Of a stretch of DNA of 64,000 nucleotides, positions 1-9,300 are shown in pieces (the first letter of the stretch is position 1; every line of letters starts with the position of its first letter). The notes beneath the pieces were generated by a model that saw nothing but the letters and a program-made list of their open reading frames with translations, was not told where the DNA came from and searched no databases. The stretch is taken from contig JAFMAU010000002.1 of assembly GCA_029784825.1 (NCBI GenBank), forward strand, positions 1 to 64,000, given 5' to 3'. A program made the position numbers and the translations under genes. Source of the DNA: Nitrososphaerota archaeon (GTDB lineage: Archaea > Thermoproteota > Nitrososphaeria > Nitrososphaerales > UBA183).

Positions 1-915
1 CGCTACCCCCCGGGTCAGCATCCGCCTCCTCTTGTTTATCGGGACCAGCCCCTTCCCGGAGAGCCGGAAGTAGAGAATCCCGTAGCCCAGGCCGAACATC
101 ACGGTGAGCAGGAAGCCGTAGAGGTAGGGGGTGAAGGCGTTCATCAGCCAGTAGGGGGCGCCCAGCCAGACGGAGGCCCCTATGAGCAGCCCCACCACCA
201 GGAGGTCGATTATCCAGGCGTTGGTCTTGCGGTACAGGTAGTCGGTGGCCAGCCTCAGGGAGAACCTGGCCGCGAGGACAAGGAGGACGGCGCCCACGGC
301 GGCCACCACGAGGTAGTACTGGGTCTCCATGGTCGGGACCAGGGCCACCAGCTCGGTCCCCGAGGCCGGGCGGAGGGGGAGGGAGAAGAGCCTCGGGACC
401 AGGGACCAGGAGCCGATGCCGTGGAGGTCGAACTCCACCGTCTCGGTGACGTTGGGGTAGAAGAGGAACCCCTGGAAGGAGTAGGCGACGAGGTAGGCCG
501 CGACCCACTTCACCCCCTGCCACGCTGCCCAGATGTTCCTCGACGTCGCGCCGCCGGCTGACGGCCCGTCGCTGGCGACCTCGAGGTTGCTGTACTCGAG
601 CCGCCTGCCGTTCACCGCCCTGAGGAAGGCGAAGAGGTCGCTCCGGCGGGGGAAGGGGTAGACGACTGCGAAGGCGAAGACGGCCGGGACGATGAAGGCG
701 TAGCCCCCGAAGAACACCGTGCCGAACCAGTCCAGCCCGAGCTTCGCGGAGTACATCTGCTCCATCACGTGCCAGACCAGGAGCTCGTAGGAGACGTAGA
801 TGGCGACGGCGGCGACCAGGACGGCGAGCAGGGCGATCCCCGCCAGCAGCGCGGTGCGCCGGGGCTTCCCCCCCTCAGTCTCGTATTCGGCCGCCGAAGG
901 TGACCAGTTCCCCAA
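1..915 (-). CDS. Multi-pass membrane protein, partial (C-terminus outside window)
   Basis: The minus strand is open from position 915 to the window edge and encodes a hydrophobic protein of at least 305 residues. About six or seven membrane segments can be seen, the first near residues 17-35 (LLAGIALLAVLVAAVAIY). The best start is a TTG at 915, because a TATA-like box (taaatag, 943-949) lies about 31 bases upstream, the spacing seen for other genes here. No ATG lies before the first membrane segment. I do not recognise the family; the C-terminal part, with a short basic loop (NKRRR), continues beyond base 1. It is transcribed away from the Asp-box gene's terminator side, so it is probably its own unit. 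Confidence 0.7.
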   Translation of the reverse strand, partial: MGNWSPSAAEYETEGGKPRRTALLAGIALLAVLVAAVAIYVSYELLVWHVMEQMYSAKLGLDWFGTVFFGGYAFIVPAVFAFAVVYPFPRRSDLFAFLRAVNGRRLEYSNLEVASDGPSAGGATSRNIWAAWQGVKWVAAYLVAYSFQGFLFYPNVTETVEFDLHGIGSWSLVPRLFSLPLRPASGTELVALVPTMETQYYLVVAAVGAVLLVLAARFSLRLATDYLYRKTNAWIIDLLVVGLLIGASVWLGAPYWLMNAFTPYLYGFLLTVMFGLGYGILYFRLSGKGLVPINKRRRMLTRGVA

Positions 916-942
916 TGGATTAGGGCGGGCGAGCGCGCGTCC

Positions 943-949
943 CTATTTA
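943..949 (-). promoter_or_regulatory. TATA-like box of the partial membrane protein gene
   Basis: On the minus strand this reads taaatag and is centred about 31 bases upstream of the TTG at 915, consistent with a leaderless archaeal transcript. Confidence 0.5.
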
Positions 950-1006
950 CACCGTTCTGAAGCGGCCGCATGGAAGCCCGAGGCCCGGAAACGGGCCCGG
1001 AGGGCC

Positions 1007-2089
1007 TTAGACCGCCGACGCAGAGACGGAGAGGACGGGGGGGAGGCCGTCGGTTATCTTCGTCCAGTGGTTCCCCTGGTCGCTGCTGGCGAAGAGCTGC
1101 CCGGTGGTCGTCCCGAAGTAGAGGCCGCAGGGGTCCTCCTGGTCGTTGACCATGGCGTCGCGGAGGACCGTGAAGTAGGACACATTGGGGAGGCCGGAGT
1201 CAAGCGGGGCCCACTCCTTCCCGGCGTTGTCCGTGGCCCAGACGGCGAAGTGGCCGGCCAGGGGTATCCGCGCGAAGTCCCCTTCGAGGGGGGCCGCGTA
1301 GAACCTCCTCGGCTCGTTGGCGTCGACGGCCGCAGGGAACCCGAACCGCGAGGGGAGGTTGTTCCTGATGTCCTTCCAGTTCTCCCCGGCGTCGTCGCTC
1401 CTGTAGACGCCGCAGTGGTTCTGGTGGAATATCACGTCGGGGTGCCCGGGGTGGATGGCGAGCTTGTGGACGCACTGGCCGTACTCTGGGTACTTGTTCG
1501 GCGCGAAGTCCTGGAGGACGTCCTTGTTCTTGAACTTCCAGGTCTCCCCGTCGTCCTCGCTCTTCATTGTCCCCACGGCGGAGATCGCTATGATGATCCT
1601 CTTCGGCCTCTTCTCGTTCACGAGGACGGTGTGGAGGCAGAGCCCCCCGTTCCCGGGCTGCCACTTCTTCCTGGTCTTGTGGTTCATCATGGCCTCGTTG
1701 ACCTTCCAGGTCTTCCCCCAGTCGTCGGACCTGAACAGGCAGGCGGGCTCGACCCCGGCGTAGACGACCCCGGGCTGGTCCTCGGTCCCCGGCCTGATCT
1801 GCCAGACCCTCGCGACCGACAGCCCCGAGCTCTTCGGGAACTTCGGCGGTGTCTTCGAGATCTTCCACTCCCCGCCCTCCCCCTTCCTGGTGGCTATGGT
1901 CGGCCCCCAGTGCCCGCTGATGACCGACGCCAGGTAGGTCTCGCTCCGCCGGTCGTAGGCCATGTTGTAGACCTCCTCCCCCTTGAAGTAGGGCCCCGAC
2001 GACTTCCACTCCCTCCTCCCGCTGTCCGAGGAGAAGACGAAGGCCCCCTTCCTCGTCCCCACCATCAGGCTGACTCTATCTTGTTTCAA
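1007..2089 (-). CDS. Asp-box (BNR) repeat beta-propeller protein, sialidase/sortilin-like
   Basis: A 360-residue protein with at least six copies of the Asp-box pattern S/T-x-D-x-G-x-x-W: SSDSGRREW near the N-terminus, SDDWGKTW, SEDDGETW, SDDAGENW, TDNAGKEW and SSDQGNHW near the C-terminus. Asp-box hairpins punctuate six- to eight-bladed beta-propellers of sialidases, sortilin/Vps10 and photosystem assembly factors. No signal peptide is visible, so a cytoplasmic location is likely. I see no sialidase catalytic constellation and would not call it a glycosidase. It lies 10 bases downstream of the MoaD/ThiS-like gene on the same strand and is surely co-transcribed with it. The function is unknown. 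Confidence 0.85.
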   Translation of the reverse strand: MKQDRVSLMVGTRKGAFVFSSDSGRREWKSSGPYFKGEEVYNMAYDRRSETYLASVISGHWGPTIATRKGEGGEWKISKTPPKFPKSSGLSVARVWQIRPGTEDQPGVVYAGVEPACLFRSDDWGKTWKVNEAMMNHKTRKKWQPGNGGLCLHTVLVNEKRPKRIIIAISAVGTMKSEDDGETWKFKNKDVLQDFAPNKYPEYGQCVHKLAIHPGHPDVIFHQNHCGVYRSDDAGENWKDIRNNLPSRFGFPAAVDANEPRRFYAAPLEGDFARIPLAGHFAVWATDNAGKEWAPLDSGLPNVSYFTVLRDAMVNDQEDPCGLYFGTTTGQLFASSDQGNHWTKITDGLPPVLSVSASAV

Positions 2090-2099
2090 TCTCTCCCCT

Positions 2100-2375
2100 C
2101 TACCCCCCGGACACCGCCGGCAGGATGTGCACAGTGTCCCCGTCCCCGACCTTGGCCCGCTCCTTCCCCAGCTCCTTCGAGTTCTCCGAGTTCACGAAGA
2201 TGTTGACGTGGGGCCTGATCCTCTCCTGGTCGTCGACTATCCTCCCGCCCAGGCCTGGGAACCTCGCGTCCAGGGCCCTCACGACAGAGAGGACGTCGGG
2301 GCAGGGGTCGAGGTCCGTCCTTGAGAGGCCGCCCGCCCAGTCCTTGAGCTGCCCGCTCAGCCGGACGCGGATCAA
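2100..2375 (-). CDS. MoaD/ThiS-family ubiquitin-fold protein (SAMP-like)
   Basis: The product has 91 residues and starts at TTG 2375. It has the beta-grasp pattern of MoaD/ThiS proteins: an N-terminal strand MIRVRLSGQL, a middle helix (VLSVVRALDARFPGL), the segment IRPHVNIFVN, and a late G-D-G-D-T-V-H-I-L-P-A-V-S-G-G tail ending in the diagnostic C-terminal Gly-Gly. In archaea this tail is activated by an E1-like enzyme (UbaA/MoeB) either for sulfur transfer (molybdopterin, thiolated tRNA) or for protein conjugation (SAMPylation). It is the first gene of a two-gene operon with the Asp-box propeller. No molybdopterin genes are nearby, so the role could be a dedicated modifier or sulfur carrier. 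Confidence 0.85.
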   Translation of the reverse strand: MIRVRLSGQLKDWAGGLSRTDLDPCPDVLSVVRALDARFPGLGGRIVDDQERIRPHVNIFVNSENSKELGKERAKVGDGDTVHILPAVSGG

Positions 2376-2458
2376 CGCGCCCCGGCTCCCCCGCCCAGCT
2401 TATTGGGGTTTCGGGCGTTTCTTAGCACGAATCCCTAATGGCCGCATCGCCGGGAACG

Positions 2459-2466
2459 CGTATATT
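2459..2466 (+). promoter_or_regulatory. TATA-like box of MBL-fold gene
   Basis: The bases around cgtatatt are centred 25 bases upstream of the ATG at 2489. This spacing argues that translation starts at 2489 and not at the upstream in-frame ATG at 2438. Confidence 0.6.
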
Positions 2467-2488
2467 CCCGGGGCCGGCGCGAAAGCAC

Positions 2489-3166
2489 ATGGAGGTCGCG
2501 GCCGGGATACACAGGATCGAGGGGGTCCGCGGTGCCAACGCCTACCTCGTGGTCGGGGGGGAAGGGGCGGTGGTGGTCGACGCCGGGATGCCTGGTAACG
2601 AGGGGAGGATCGTAGGCTACGCGAAGGGGGCCGGGGTCGAGCCCGGGGCGATAAGATACATCGTCCTCACGCACCCTGACATCGACCACTCAGGGAGCGT
2701 CGCGAAGCTGAAGGGCCTGACGGGGGCGAAGGTGGCCATCCACGAGGCGGACGGGCCCAGGCTGGCGGGGGAGAAGAAGCTCAAGGAGGTTAAAGGAGCC
2801 GCCGGGGTGCTTTTCGGCCTGGCGAGCCCTTTCATGCGGTTCACACCGGTGAAGCCCGACGTCCTGCTGAAGGACGGGGACAGGGTTGACGGCCTGTTGG
2901 TGATCCACACCCCCGGGCACACGGACGGGAGCATCTGCCTGTACAAGGAGGGTGAAGCGATCTTCGTCGGGGACGCCCTGAGGACAGGCTCGGGGGGAGA
3001 GCCGCTCCTCCCCCCCGGCTCCATGACCGCCGACATGCAGCGGGCCAAGGAGTCGGTGAAGAAGATAGCAGGATACAGGTACGAGGTCCTCCTCCCCGGC
3101 CACGGGCCCCCGATCACCAGGGACGCCTCCAAGGTGATGGCAGGCTTCGCCGAGAAGTCGGCCTAG
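2489..3166 (+). CDS. Metallo-beta-lactamase-fold hydrolase
   Basis: The protein has 225 residues from the ATG at 2489 (MEVAAGIHRIEG). The upstream in-frame ATG at 2438 would add 17 residues that lie across the TATA box, so 2489 is preferred. Metallo-beta-lactamase landmarks are present in order: LTHPDIDHSGS (the H-x-H-x-D-H motif with Asp replacing the second His), HTPGHTDGS, FVGDAL and LLPGHGPP. The family hydrolyses thioesters, phosphodiesters or lactones using one or two metal ions. The THPDIDH variant is common in uncharacterised MBL proteins and may bind metal differently. The protein is soluble, with no signal peptide. It is a separate unit, divergent from the MoaD-like operon. Confidence 0.85.
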   Translation: MEVAAGIHRIEGVRGANAYLVVGGEGAVVVDAGMPGNEGRIVGYAKGAGVEPGAIRYIVLTHPDIDHSGSVAKLKGLTGAKVAIHEADGPRLAGEKKLKEVKGAAGVLFGLASPFMRFTPVKPDVLLKDGDRVDGLLVIHTPGHTDGSICLYKEGEAIFVGDALRTGSGGEPLLPPGSMTADMQRAKESVKKIAGYRYEVLLPGHGPPITRDASKVMAGFAEKSA

Positions 3167-3178
3167 CGCCAGGGGGGG

Positions 3179-3469
3179 CTACCCTACGATGGTCTTCTTC
3201 AGGACGTAGTCGAAGAACCGGTAGGTCGTCCCGTCCTCGGTCTTCCACTCAGAGCGGAGCCGGGTCTTCTTCTCGGCCCTCCTCAGCGCCGACAGGACCG
3301 AGCGGTTCAGCTCCTTCACGTCGGTCCCTTCCACCTCCGCCTCGAACACCAGCTCGTCCCCCTCCTTCCTGACCGGCGACCCCGGAAAGAGCCCATCGAG
3401 GACGGGCCTGACCGCCTCTGGCCTGTCGCTGCTGACCCTCGCCGAAACCGCCACCCGTTTGCTTTTCAC
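3179..3469 (-). CDS. Small conserved hypothetical, possibly Pcc1-like
   Basis: A 96-residue protein from GTG 3469. The fold pattern is beta (RVAVSARV), helix (EAVRPVLDGLF), two strands (ELVFEAEVEG), then a helix (ELNRSVLSALRRAEKK), which resembles KEOPS subunit Pcc1 (EKC complex, tRNA t6A synthesis), which is similar in size. The last 30 residues (RSEWKTEDG...) are an extension I cannot assign. No other KEOPS gene is nearby. Treat the Pcc1 idea as weak. It converges on the MBL-fold gene. Confidence 0.6.
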   Translation of the reverse strand: MKSKRVAVSARVSSDRPEAVRPVLDGLFPGSPVRKEGDELVFEAEVEGTDVKELNRSVLSALRRAEKKTRLRSEWKTEDGTTYRFFDYVLKKTIVG

Positions 3470-3517
3470 TCAGAATCACTCGCGGACCTGCCGCTGCCAT
3501 ACGCCGGGGTGGCTAAC

Positions 3518-3525
3518 GTATAAGC
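3518..3525 (+). promoter_or_regulatory. TATA-like box of LLM oxidoreductase gene
   Basis: The bases gtataagc are centred about 26 bases upstream of the GTG at 3547 and support that start over TTG 3532. Confidence 0.5.
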
Positions 3526-3546
3526 TCGCGATTGGAGCCGGCGTCC

Positions 3547-4359
3547 GTGGAGTTCGGGGTGGTCGTCCCCAGCGGGTGGAGGGCGGACCAGGTCATGGAC
3601 GCCGGCCGGGCCGCAGAGATGCTCGGCCTCGACTTCTTCCTCGTGACAGACCACTACATCACCCCGACCTCCGACAGCTCCGTGGACGCCTGGGCCATGC
3701 TCGCGGCCCTGGCGGCGATGACCCAGGAGATCACCCTAGGGACCTGCGTGACGCCGATACCATTCCGCCCCCCGCAGATGCTCGCCAAGGTGGTCGCGAC
3801 GGTGGACCAGATCTCCAATGGGAGGGTGGTCCTGGGGGTCGGCGCCGGGTGGAGCAGGGCGGAGTTCGACGCCTACGGGACCTGGGCGGACGACAGGACG
3901 AGGGTCGCGATGACGGTCGAGGGGCTCGAGCTGATGATGAAGCTCTGGGCGTCGGACGAGCCCTTCGACTTCGACGGGAAGTACTACAGGTCGAAGGGGG
4001 CGATACTGAGGCCGAAGCCTGTCACCAGGCCCCACCCGCCCCTGTGGTTCGGCGGGATGGGGAGCTACGTGCTGAAGAGGCTGGTCGCGAAGCACGCCGA
4101 CGCCTGGCTCCCCCCGGTCCCCGGGATACCGGACGAGGAGTATCTCCGGGTCCTGGCCGCGGTCCGCGGCGGCGACGGAGTGGAGCGGAAGCGCCCGGTC
4201 AGGGTGATGTTCAACGGGACCCTCTCGGAGATCAAGTCCGGGGTCGAGAAGTACGAAAGGATGGGGTGCGAAGCCGCGATGCTCGTCAGGACCCCCTACG
4301 AGGAGCTCCCCGGGGCCATGCTCGAGCTGAGCGAGTTCTGCCGCTCCTACGGCCGCTAG
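3547..4359 (+). CDS. Luciferase-like (LLM) F420-dependent oxidoreductase
   Basis: The product has 270 residues from GTG 3547 (VEFGVVVPSGW), the usual N-terminal strand of the bacterial-luciferase TIM barrel; TTG 3532 would add five residues. Family signposts are LGLDFFLVTDHY, LGTCVTPIPFR, the substrate/cofactor loop SNGRVVLGVGAGW, and PPLWFGGMG in the C-terminal half. Such proteins carry hydride between F420H2 (sometimes FMN) and organic substrates. The substrate cannot be inferred. It is a stand-alone unit upstream of the ABC exporter. A second LLM protein lies at 28660. Confidence 0.85.
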   Translation: MEFGVVVPSGWRADQVMDAGRAAEMLGLDFFLVTDHYITPTSDSSVDAWAMLAALAAMTQEITLGTCVTPIPFRPPQMLAKVVATVDQISNGRVVLGVGAGWSRAEFDAYGTWADDRTRVAMTVEGLELMMKLWASDEPFDFDGKYYRSKGAILRPKPVTRPHPPLWFGGMGSYVLKRLVAKHADAWLPPVPGIPDEEYLRVLAAVRGGDGVERKRPVRVMFNGTLSEIKSGVEKYERMGCEAAMLVRTPYEELPGAMLELSEFCRSYGR

Positions 4360-4414
4360 AAGGGCGCCGGGTGGCCGAGGGCCTCACTCCAGGTGATTAC
4401 CTGACGTGACCTGA

Positions 4415-4422
4415 CTATTTAT
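4415..4422 (+). promoter_or_regulatory. TATA-like box of ABC exporter operon
   Basis: The bases ctatttat are centred about 35 bases before TTG 4453, leaving a short leader of roughly eight bases. Confidence 0.45.
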
Positions 4423-4452
4423 CAACGGTCGCGGGAGCCGGTCCCGAAGACC

Positions 4453-5415
4453 TTGGAGCCGAGCCAGCCTGGGACGGTCATAAGCGTCGAGGGGCTGAAG
4501 CACACCTACGACGGGAAAAACTACGCCCTGAAGGGGGTCAGCTTCGACGTGAAGAAGGGGGAGGTCTTCGGGCTCCTGGGGAAGAACGGGGCGGGGAAGT
4601 CGACCCTGATCAAGATACTCACCACACTCATCAGGTCGTCGGAGGGGACGGTGAAGGTCCTCGGGATGGACACGGCCAGGGACGGCAAGCGGATACGGAG
4701 GAGGATAGGGGTGGTCCAGCAGGACGAGTCCTTCGACTTCACCACGGTGCAGGGGAACTTCGACGTCTACGGGGTCCTGTGGGGGGTCCCCAAGGCCGAG
4801 AGGGTCCGCCGCAGGGAGGAGCTCATCAAGAAGTTCGGGCTTGAGGACGTCAGGAAGAAGCGCGCCTTCGACCTCTCCGGGGGGCAGAAGAGGCGGGTCC
4901 AGGTCGCCAGGGAGATGATGCACGACGTGGACGTCCTCTTCCTGGACGAGCCGACGGTGGGGCTGGACGTGATAATGCGTCGGGACCTCCTCGACTTCGT
5001 GAAGGAGGACGTCAAGAAGGGGCTGACCGTGGTCTTCACCACCCACAACCTGGAGGAGGCGGACTACCTCTGCGACAGGGTGGCGGTCATAGACTCGGGG
5101 AGGATACTCGTCATGGACACCGTCGAGAACCTGAAAAGGCGCTACATAGGGAAGAAGACAATCGAGGTCGCGGTGAACGGGGCCGGCTCCGAGGCGTTCT
5201 ATCAGCGCCTCGAGTCTTCGCTGGGGGGGACCGGGACCCTCAGGCAGGGGGACGGCTCCGCCCTGGTCCTCACCGACACCCCGAAGGAGGCCCTGGCGCT
5301 CCTCCTCGGGATCGCGAAGGAGACCGGGGCCCAGATAGAGTGGCTGAACGTCAGGAAGGACACCCTGGAGGACGTCTTCCTGGAGTCGGTCTCGAAGGAG
5401 GAGGGTGGGAGATGA
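4453..5415 (+). CDS. ABC-2-type exporter ATP-binding subunit (DrrA/CcmA-like)
   Basis: 320 residues from TTG 4453. Visible parts are Walker A GKNGAGKST (residues 43-51), the Q-loop (VVQQDESF), signature LSGGQKRR (about 141), Walker B VLFLDEPTVGLD (about 160-171) and the switch His in TTHNLEEAD. A C-terminal extension of about 100 residues is typical of drug/polysaccharide-type ABC-2 ATPases (DrrA). It powers the permease encoded immediately downstream with a 4-base ATGA overlap. The substrate is unknown; drug, lipid or surface-glycan export are all possible, and the MMPL transporter gene follows. Confidence 0.93.
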   Translation: MEPSQPGTVISVEGLKHTYDGKNYALKGVSFDVKKGEVFGLLGKNGAGKSTLIKILTTLIRSSEGTVKVLGMDTARDGKRIRRRIGVVQQDESFDFTTVQGNFDVYGVLWGVPKAERVRRREELIKKFGLEDVRKKRAFDLSGGQKRRVQVAREMMHDVDVLFLDEPTVGLDVIMRRDLLDFVKEDVKKGLTVVFTTHNLEEADYLCDRVAVIDSGRILVMDTVENLKRRYIGKKTIEVAVNGAGSEAFYQRLESSLGGTGTLRQGDGSALVLTDTPKEALALLLGIAKETGAQIEWLNVRKDTLEDVFLESVSKEEGGR

Positions 5416-6179
5416 AGGCCCCGGACATACTCAGGCTGGTCTACCGCAACGTTGTCGTGAACACCGACGTGGGGACCCTGATCATCCTCGTCGGGCTCCC
5501 TGTGTTCTACCTGGTCTTCCTCGGCTACGGCTTCCAGGCCTTCGCCCCGGCGAGCAGCACCCCTCACGCCGTCCAGCGCTTCATGGCACCGGGGATAGTG
5601 GCCCTCCAGACGGTCATGGCCGGGACGGTCGGCGGGAGCATGCTCTGGGCCGACAGGAGGTGGGGGATGCTGGCCCAGCTCCTCGTGGGCCCCTTCACCA
5701 GGCTGCAGTACCTCCTCGGCATCATGCTGACGTCGGTTGTCTTCGGCCTCGTGGGGGCAGGGGTGATGATGGGGGCGGCCTACCTGCTGATAGGGAGCTC
5801 CTCCGTCACGGCCATCGGCGCCGTCTCCATCTTGGCGGCCATCCTGGTGGGGTCCCTCCTGTTCGGCTCTCTGATGCTCTTCATCTCGGCCCTCGTGAAG
5901 TCCAACAACGCCTACAACAGCATACAGATCCTCATACTCTTCGTCGTGAACTTTGCCAGCACCACCTTCTACCCCATCAGCTCCAGCCTCCCCGCGCCCA
6001 TCAAGGCCCTGTTCGAGGTCAACCCGCTGACCTACCTCGCCAACACCGTGAGGGACGGGTACATGGGGACGGTGACCACCGGGGACGCCTACCAGCTCCT
6101 GGGGCTGACCGCGGTCATGTTCGGCTTCCTCGTCCTCGCAGTGAGGTCGTACATGCGGTCAGGGGTCTCGTTCAGCTAG
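5412..6179 (+). CDS. ABC-2-type exporter permease
   Basis: 255 residues from the ATG at 5412, which overlaps the ATPase stop as ATGA. An in-frame start further upstream would lie inside the ATPase gene and is not credible. Six membrane segments are visible, beginning with TLIILVGLPVFYLVFLGYGF, followed by the ABC-2 family layout: a cytoplasmic loop with the coupling region (WADRRWGMLAQLLVGP), a hydrophobic pair, and the late FYPISSSLP / NPLTYLANTVRDG segment that is conserved in ABC-2 permeases. It forms the transporter with the preceding ATP-binding subunit. Confidence 0.92.
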   Translation: MKAPDILRLVYRNVVVNTDVGTLIILVGLPVFYLVFLGYGFQAFAPASSTPHAVQRFMAPGIVALQTVMAGTVGGSMLWADRRWGMLAQLLVGPFTRLQYLLGIMLTSVVFGLVGAGVMMGAAYLLIGSSSVTAIGAVSILAAILVGSLLFGSLMLFISALVKSNNAYNSIQILILFVVNFASTTFYPISSSLPAPIKALFEVNPLTYLANTVRDGYMGTVTTGDAYQLLGLTAVMFGFLVLAVRSYMRSGVSFS

Positions 6180-6221
6180 GGGCCGCGCCTTCCGGGATAG
6201 GGCTGGCACTCGCGCGATAAG

Positions 6222-6228
6222 TAAATAA
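6222..6228 (+). promoter_or_regulatory. TATA-like box upstream of MMPL gene
   Basis: The bases taaataa lie 30-36 bases upstream of an ATG at 6258 that opens an 18-codon frame, and further upstream of the MMPL start codons at 6269 and 6317. Confidence 0.45.
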
Positions 6229-6316
6229 CGCAAACGAATCGGCGCCCTCCATCCGTCATGCCCGCCCGATGCAGCCCCCGGCCCGCACCGCAGCCCGGGC
6301 TGAGGAGCGAATAGAG

Positions 6317-9300
6317 ATGCGCCGTTCCCGCTACGACTCGTTCAACTCGTTCATCAGGAGGCGGCGCCGGGCAATCATAGCTGCCTGGGTCCTGGCGGTC
6401 CTGGTGTCCGTCGCCGTCATCCCGTCCTTCTTCTCGTCGGTCTCGTACAACATCACCAACGTCAGCCTCGGGCAGAAGAGCTCAGAGTCGCAGGTCGCCC
6501 AGGGGATACTGAGCGCCGAGTTCCCGTCCGCCAACAGCACCGGCCAGGAGAGCATCGTCCTGGTCATCCAGCCTTCGGGGGGGACCCCCTACTCCGGGGA
6601 GATCCGGAGCGCCCTCCTCGCCCTGAACAGGAGTATCTCGTCGGTCCCCGGCGAGGCGAACTACACCGGGATGTCGAGCATCTACTCGACAGAGTACGGC
6701 CTCCTCAACTCGACGGTCCCAGCGCTGCTCCCCGGGGTCGGGGCCCTGGCTTCCAACGTCACGGCCATGAGCCGGTCGCTCTACACCCTGCAGCAGAGCC
6801 TTTCGACGCTGAACTCGAACCTGTACCTGCTCAGGCAGGGGATGAACCAGACGTCTCAGCTTGTGTACGGCGTCCCCAGCGGCTTCGTCCAGCTGTGGGG
6901 CTCCCTGGTCCAGGGAGGGGCCACCCCGGCCCAGGCTGACGCCGCGGCCAACCAGACCATCTACGCAAAGCTCGCCTCGGAAGGGGCCCAGGGGGCCGAG
7001 GGGCTCGCCTACTACCAGGGGTTCTACGGCGCCTGGAACTCGAGCTTCAGCTCGCAGCCTGGCCTGGCCCCCCTGGCGAGGGAGGCGCTCTCGGTGAACG
7101 AAACGGTGACCCAGTTTGTGAAGTCCCCGTCGCTGAACAGCGAGACCCGCCAGCTGATGATTGATGTGGCGTCGGGGCTGAACGTGACCGACTGGTACCA
7201 GGGGAGCGCGGTCTCGGACCTCGCGATCACAACCCTGGCGGCGCAGATCCCGGTGAGCCTGACAACGCCGCTGAAGGTGACCCCCCAGGGGCTGGCAGAG
7301 AGCGTCTACTCCCTCGGCCAGGCCCCGACGAACTCTTCGCTCGGCGACCTGACCATAGGCCTCGTAGCCAACGCCTCCTCCTCTGGGGCCCCCTCCGGGG
7401 TGTCCGTCCCCCAGCTTGTGAGGTCGACCTATGCCCTGGGACCGGACCCGAGCGCTGGGGCGGCCTGGAGGCTGGCGAGCTCCTTCGTCGCCAACGCCAC
7501 CGCGTCCTCCCTGGCGGGCTCCCCCCTGTTCACCGTGGACACGGGGTCCCTCTCGTCCCTGCTCGGCGGGTTCACGAACCAGACCACGGCCGGCCAGGTC
7601 AGGGCGGCCCTCCTGTCCGTCGCCGACGGCCAGAGCTACTCCAGCTACCCCCTGGTCCTGTCCAGCTCGCTCACGAAGAACTTCGTCAGCCCGGACAACC
7701 AGACGATGATCGCGGTGTTCAACTTCTCTTCGCAGCCCGGCCCCAAGACCATCGCAGGCTTCGACGGCGCGGTGGCGGGGTCCAACCTCTCGACCCTGGC
7801 GACCACCTACGTGACCGGGGGGTCGGTGATCACCAACGACGTGCAGCACGTCTTCTCCCCGTCCCTGGGGGTGACGGTGGTGGCCGGGGTGATCGTCTCG
7901 ATAATCATCGTGGGGCTGCTCTTCATGTCCCCCCTGGCGGCGCTGGTCCCCCTGCTGATAGGCGGGCTGTCCATCTCCATAGCCTACGCCGCCATCTACC
8001 TCGGCATCGTGAAGCTCGGCCACGGCCAGATCAGCTTCCTGACCCCCACCCTGACCACCCTGCTGATGCTCGGCCTGGCAGTCGACTACTCGGTCCTGCA
8101 GCTGAGGAGGACGAAGGAGGAGAGGGGGAACGGGAGGACGAAGGAGGAGAGCGTGGCCACCTCGGTGCGGTGGGCCGGGGAGGGGGTCCTGACCGCCGGG
8201 GTCACGGTGATAGTCGCCTACGTAGTCATGGCGGCCGCCAACGTCCCCATATTCAGCGACGTCGGGGTGGCGATAGCCATCGGCGTGTCGGTCCTCCTCC
8301 TGGCGTCGCTCACCCTCCTGCCTTCGCTGGAGCTGACCATCGGGGACAGGCTGTTCTGGCCCGGGCTCCGTGGGAAGGAGGCCCGGCGCGGCCCCAGCCG
8401 CCTGGAGCGTGTCTCGGAGAAGACGATGAAGCACAAGGTCGCCGTAGCCGGGCTGGTCGCCCTGATCGCCCTGGGGGCGGTGTACGCCACCACCAACACC
8501 CCGACCAGCCTCGACTTCCTGAGGCTCGTCCCCAACTTCCCGAGCAACCAGGGGCTCACGGTGATAACCGACAGCTTCGGCAGCGGGACCATCTCCCCCT
8601 CGGCGATACTGATAGTGACCCCGACCCCCATCGTCAACGGCCACGGCCAGTTCAGCCAGGCCGCCCTCAACGAGATAGAGCAGGTATCTTCGGCGGCCGC
8701 GGGGTCGGCCGGGGTCGAGAGCGTCATCAGCGCCACGAGGCCCTACGGCGTCCCGTTCAACTACTCCTCGGTCCAGTCGATGGCCGGGCCCCTCCGCTCG
8801 CAGTACCTGAGCGGGATGATGGCCCAGGTGGGGAAGGACAACAGCACGGCGCTGGTCCTGGTGGGGTTCTCGAGCTCCTCCGAGAGCTCCAAGGCTGTCA
8901 GCTCCCTCAAGGGGGTCGAGGCGGCCGTCGGCTCCCTCCCTCTGGCGCCGGGGACCAAGGTGTACTACGCCGGGGAGACCCAGGGGACCCTGGACAGCGA
9001 GCAGTTCATGAGCTCCCTCCTCCCCCAGGTCCTGGTCATACTCGCCGCCGCGGTCTACGTGATATTGTTCCTCCAGCTCCGGTCGGTCTTCACCCCACTC
9101 AGGCTGGTCTTCACCATACTCTGCAGCGTAGCCTTCGCCCTGGCCCTGCTTTCGGTGACCTTCCTCCACCTGCTGGGGATGCCGATATTCAACTTCGCCC
9201 CCCTGTTCGTCGTGGTGACCATGCTCGGGGTCGGCATCGACTACGACATATTCTACGTCACCAGGATCAGGGAGGAGGTGCTCAACGGCAAGTCGGACTC

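Noticed and set aside
800..2206. A plus-strand frame of 468 codons opposite the Asp-box gene
   Set aside because: Pro/Leu/Val/Arg-rich antisense noise against six clear Asp-box repeats on the other strand.
3459..4409. A second plus-strand frame across the LLM oxidoreductase gene
   Set aside because: Low-complexity Arg/Gly translation; the LLM frame has all family motifs.
6482..9169. A minus-strand open frame of about 895 codons opposite the MMPL gene
   Set aside because: It is antisense to a clear transporter, has a composition of mainly Gly, Arg, Pro and Asp repeats caused by GC-rich third positions, and no motif.
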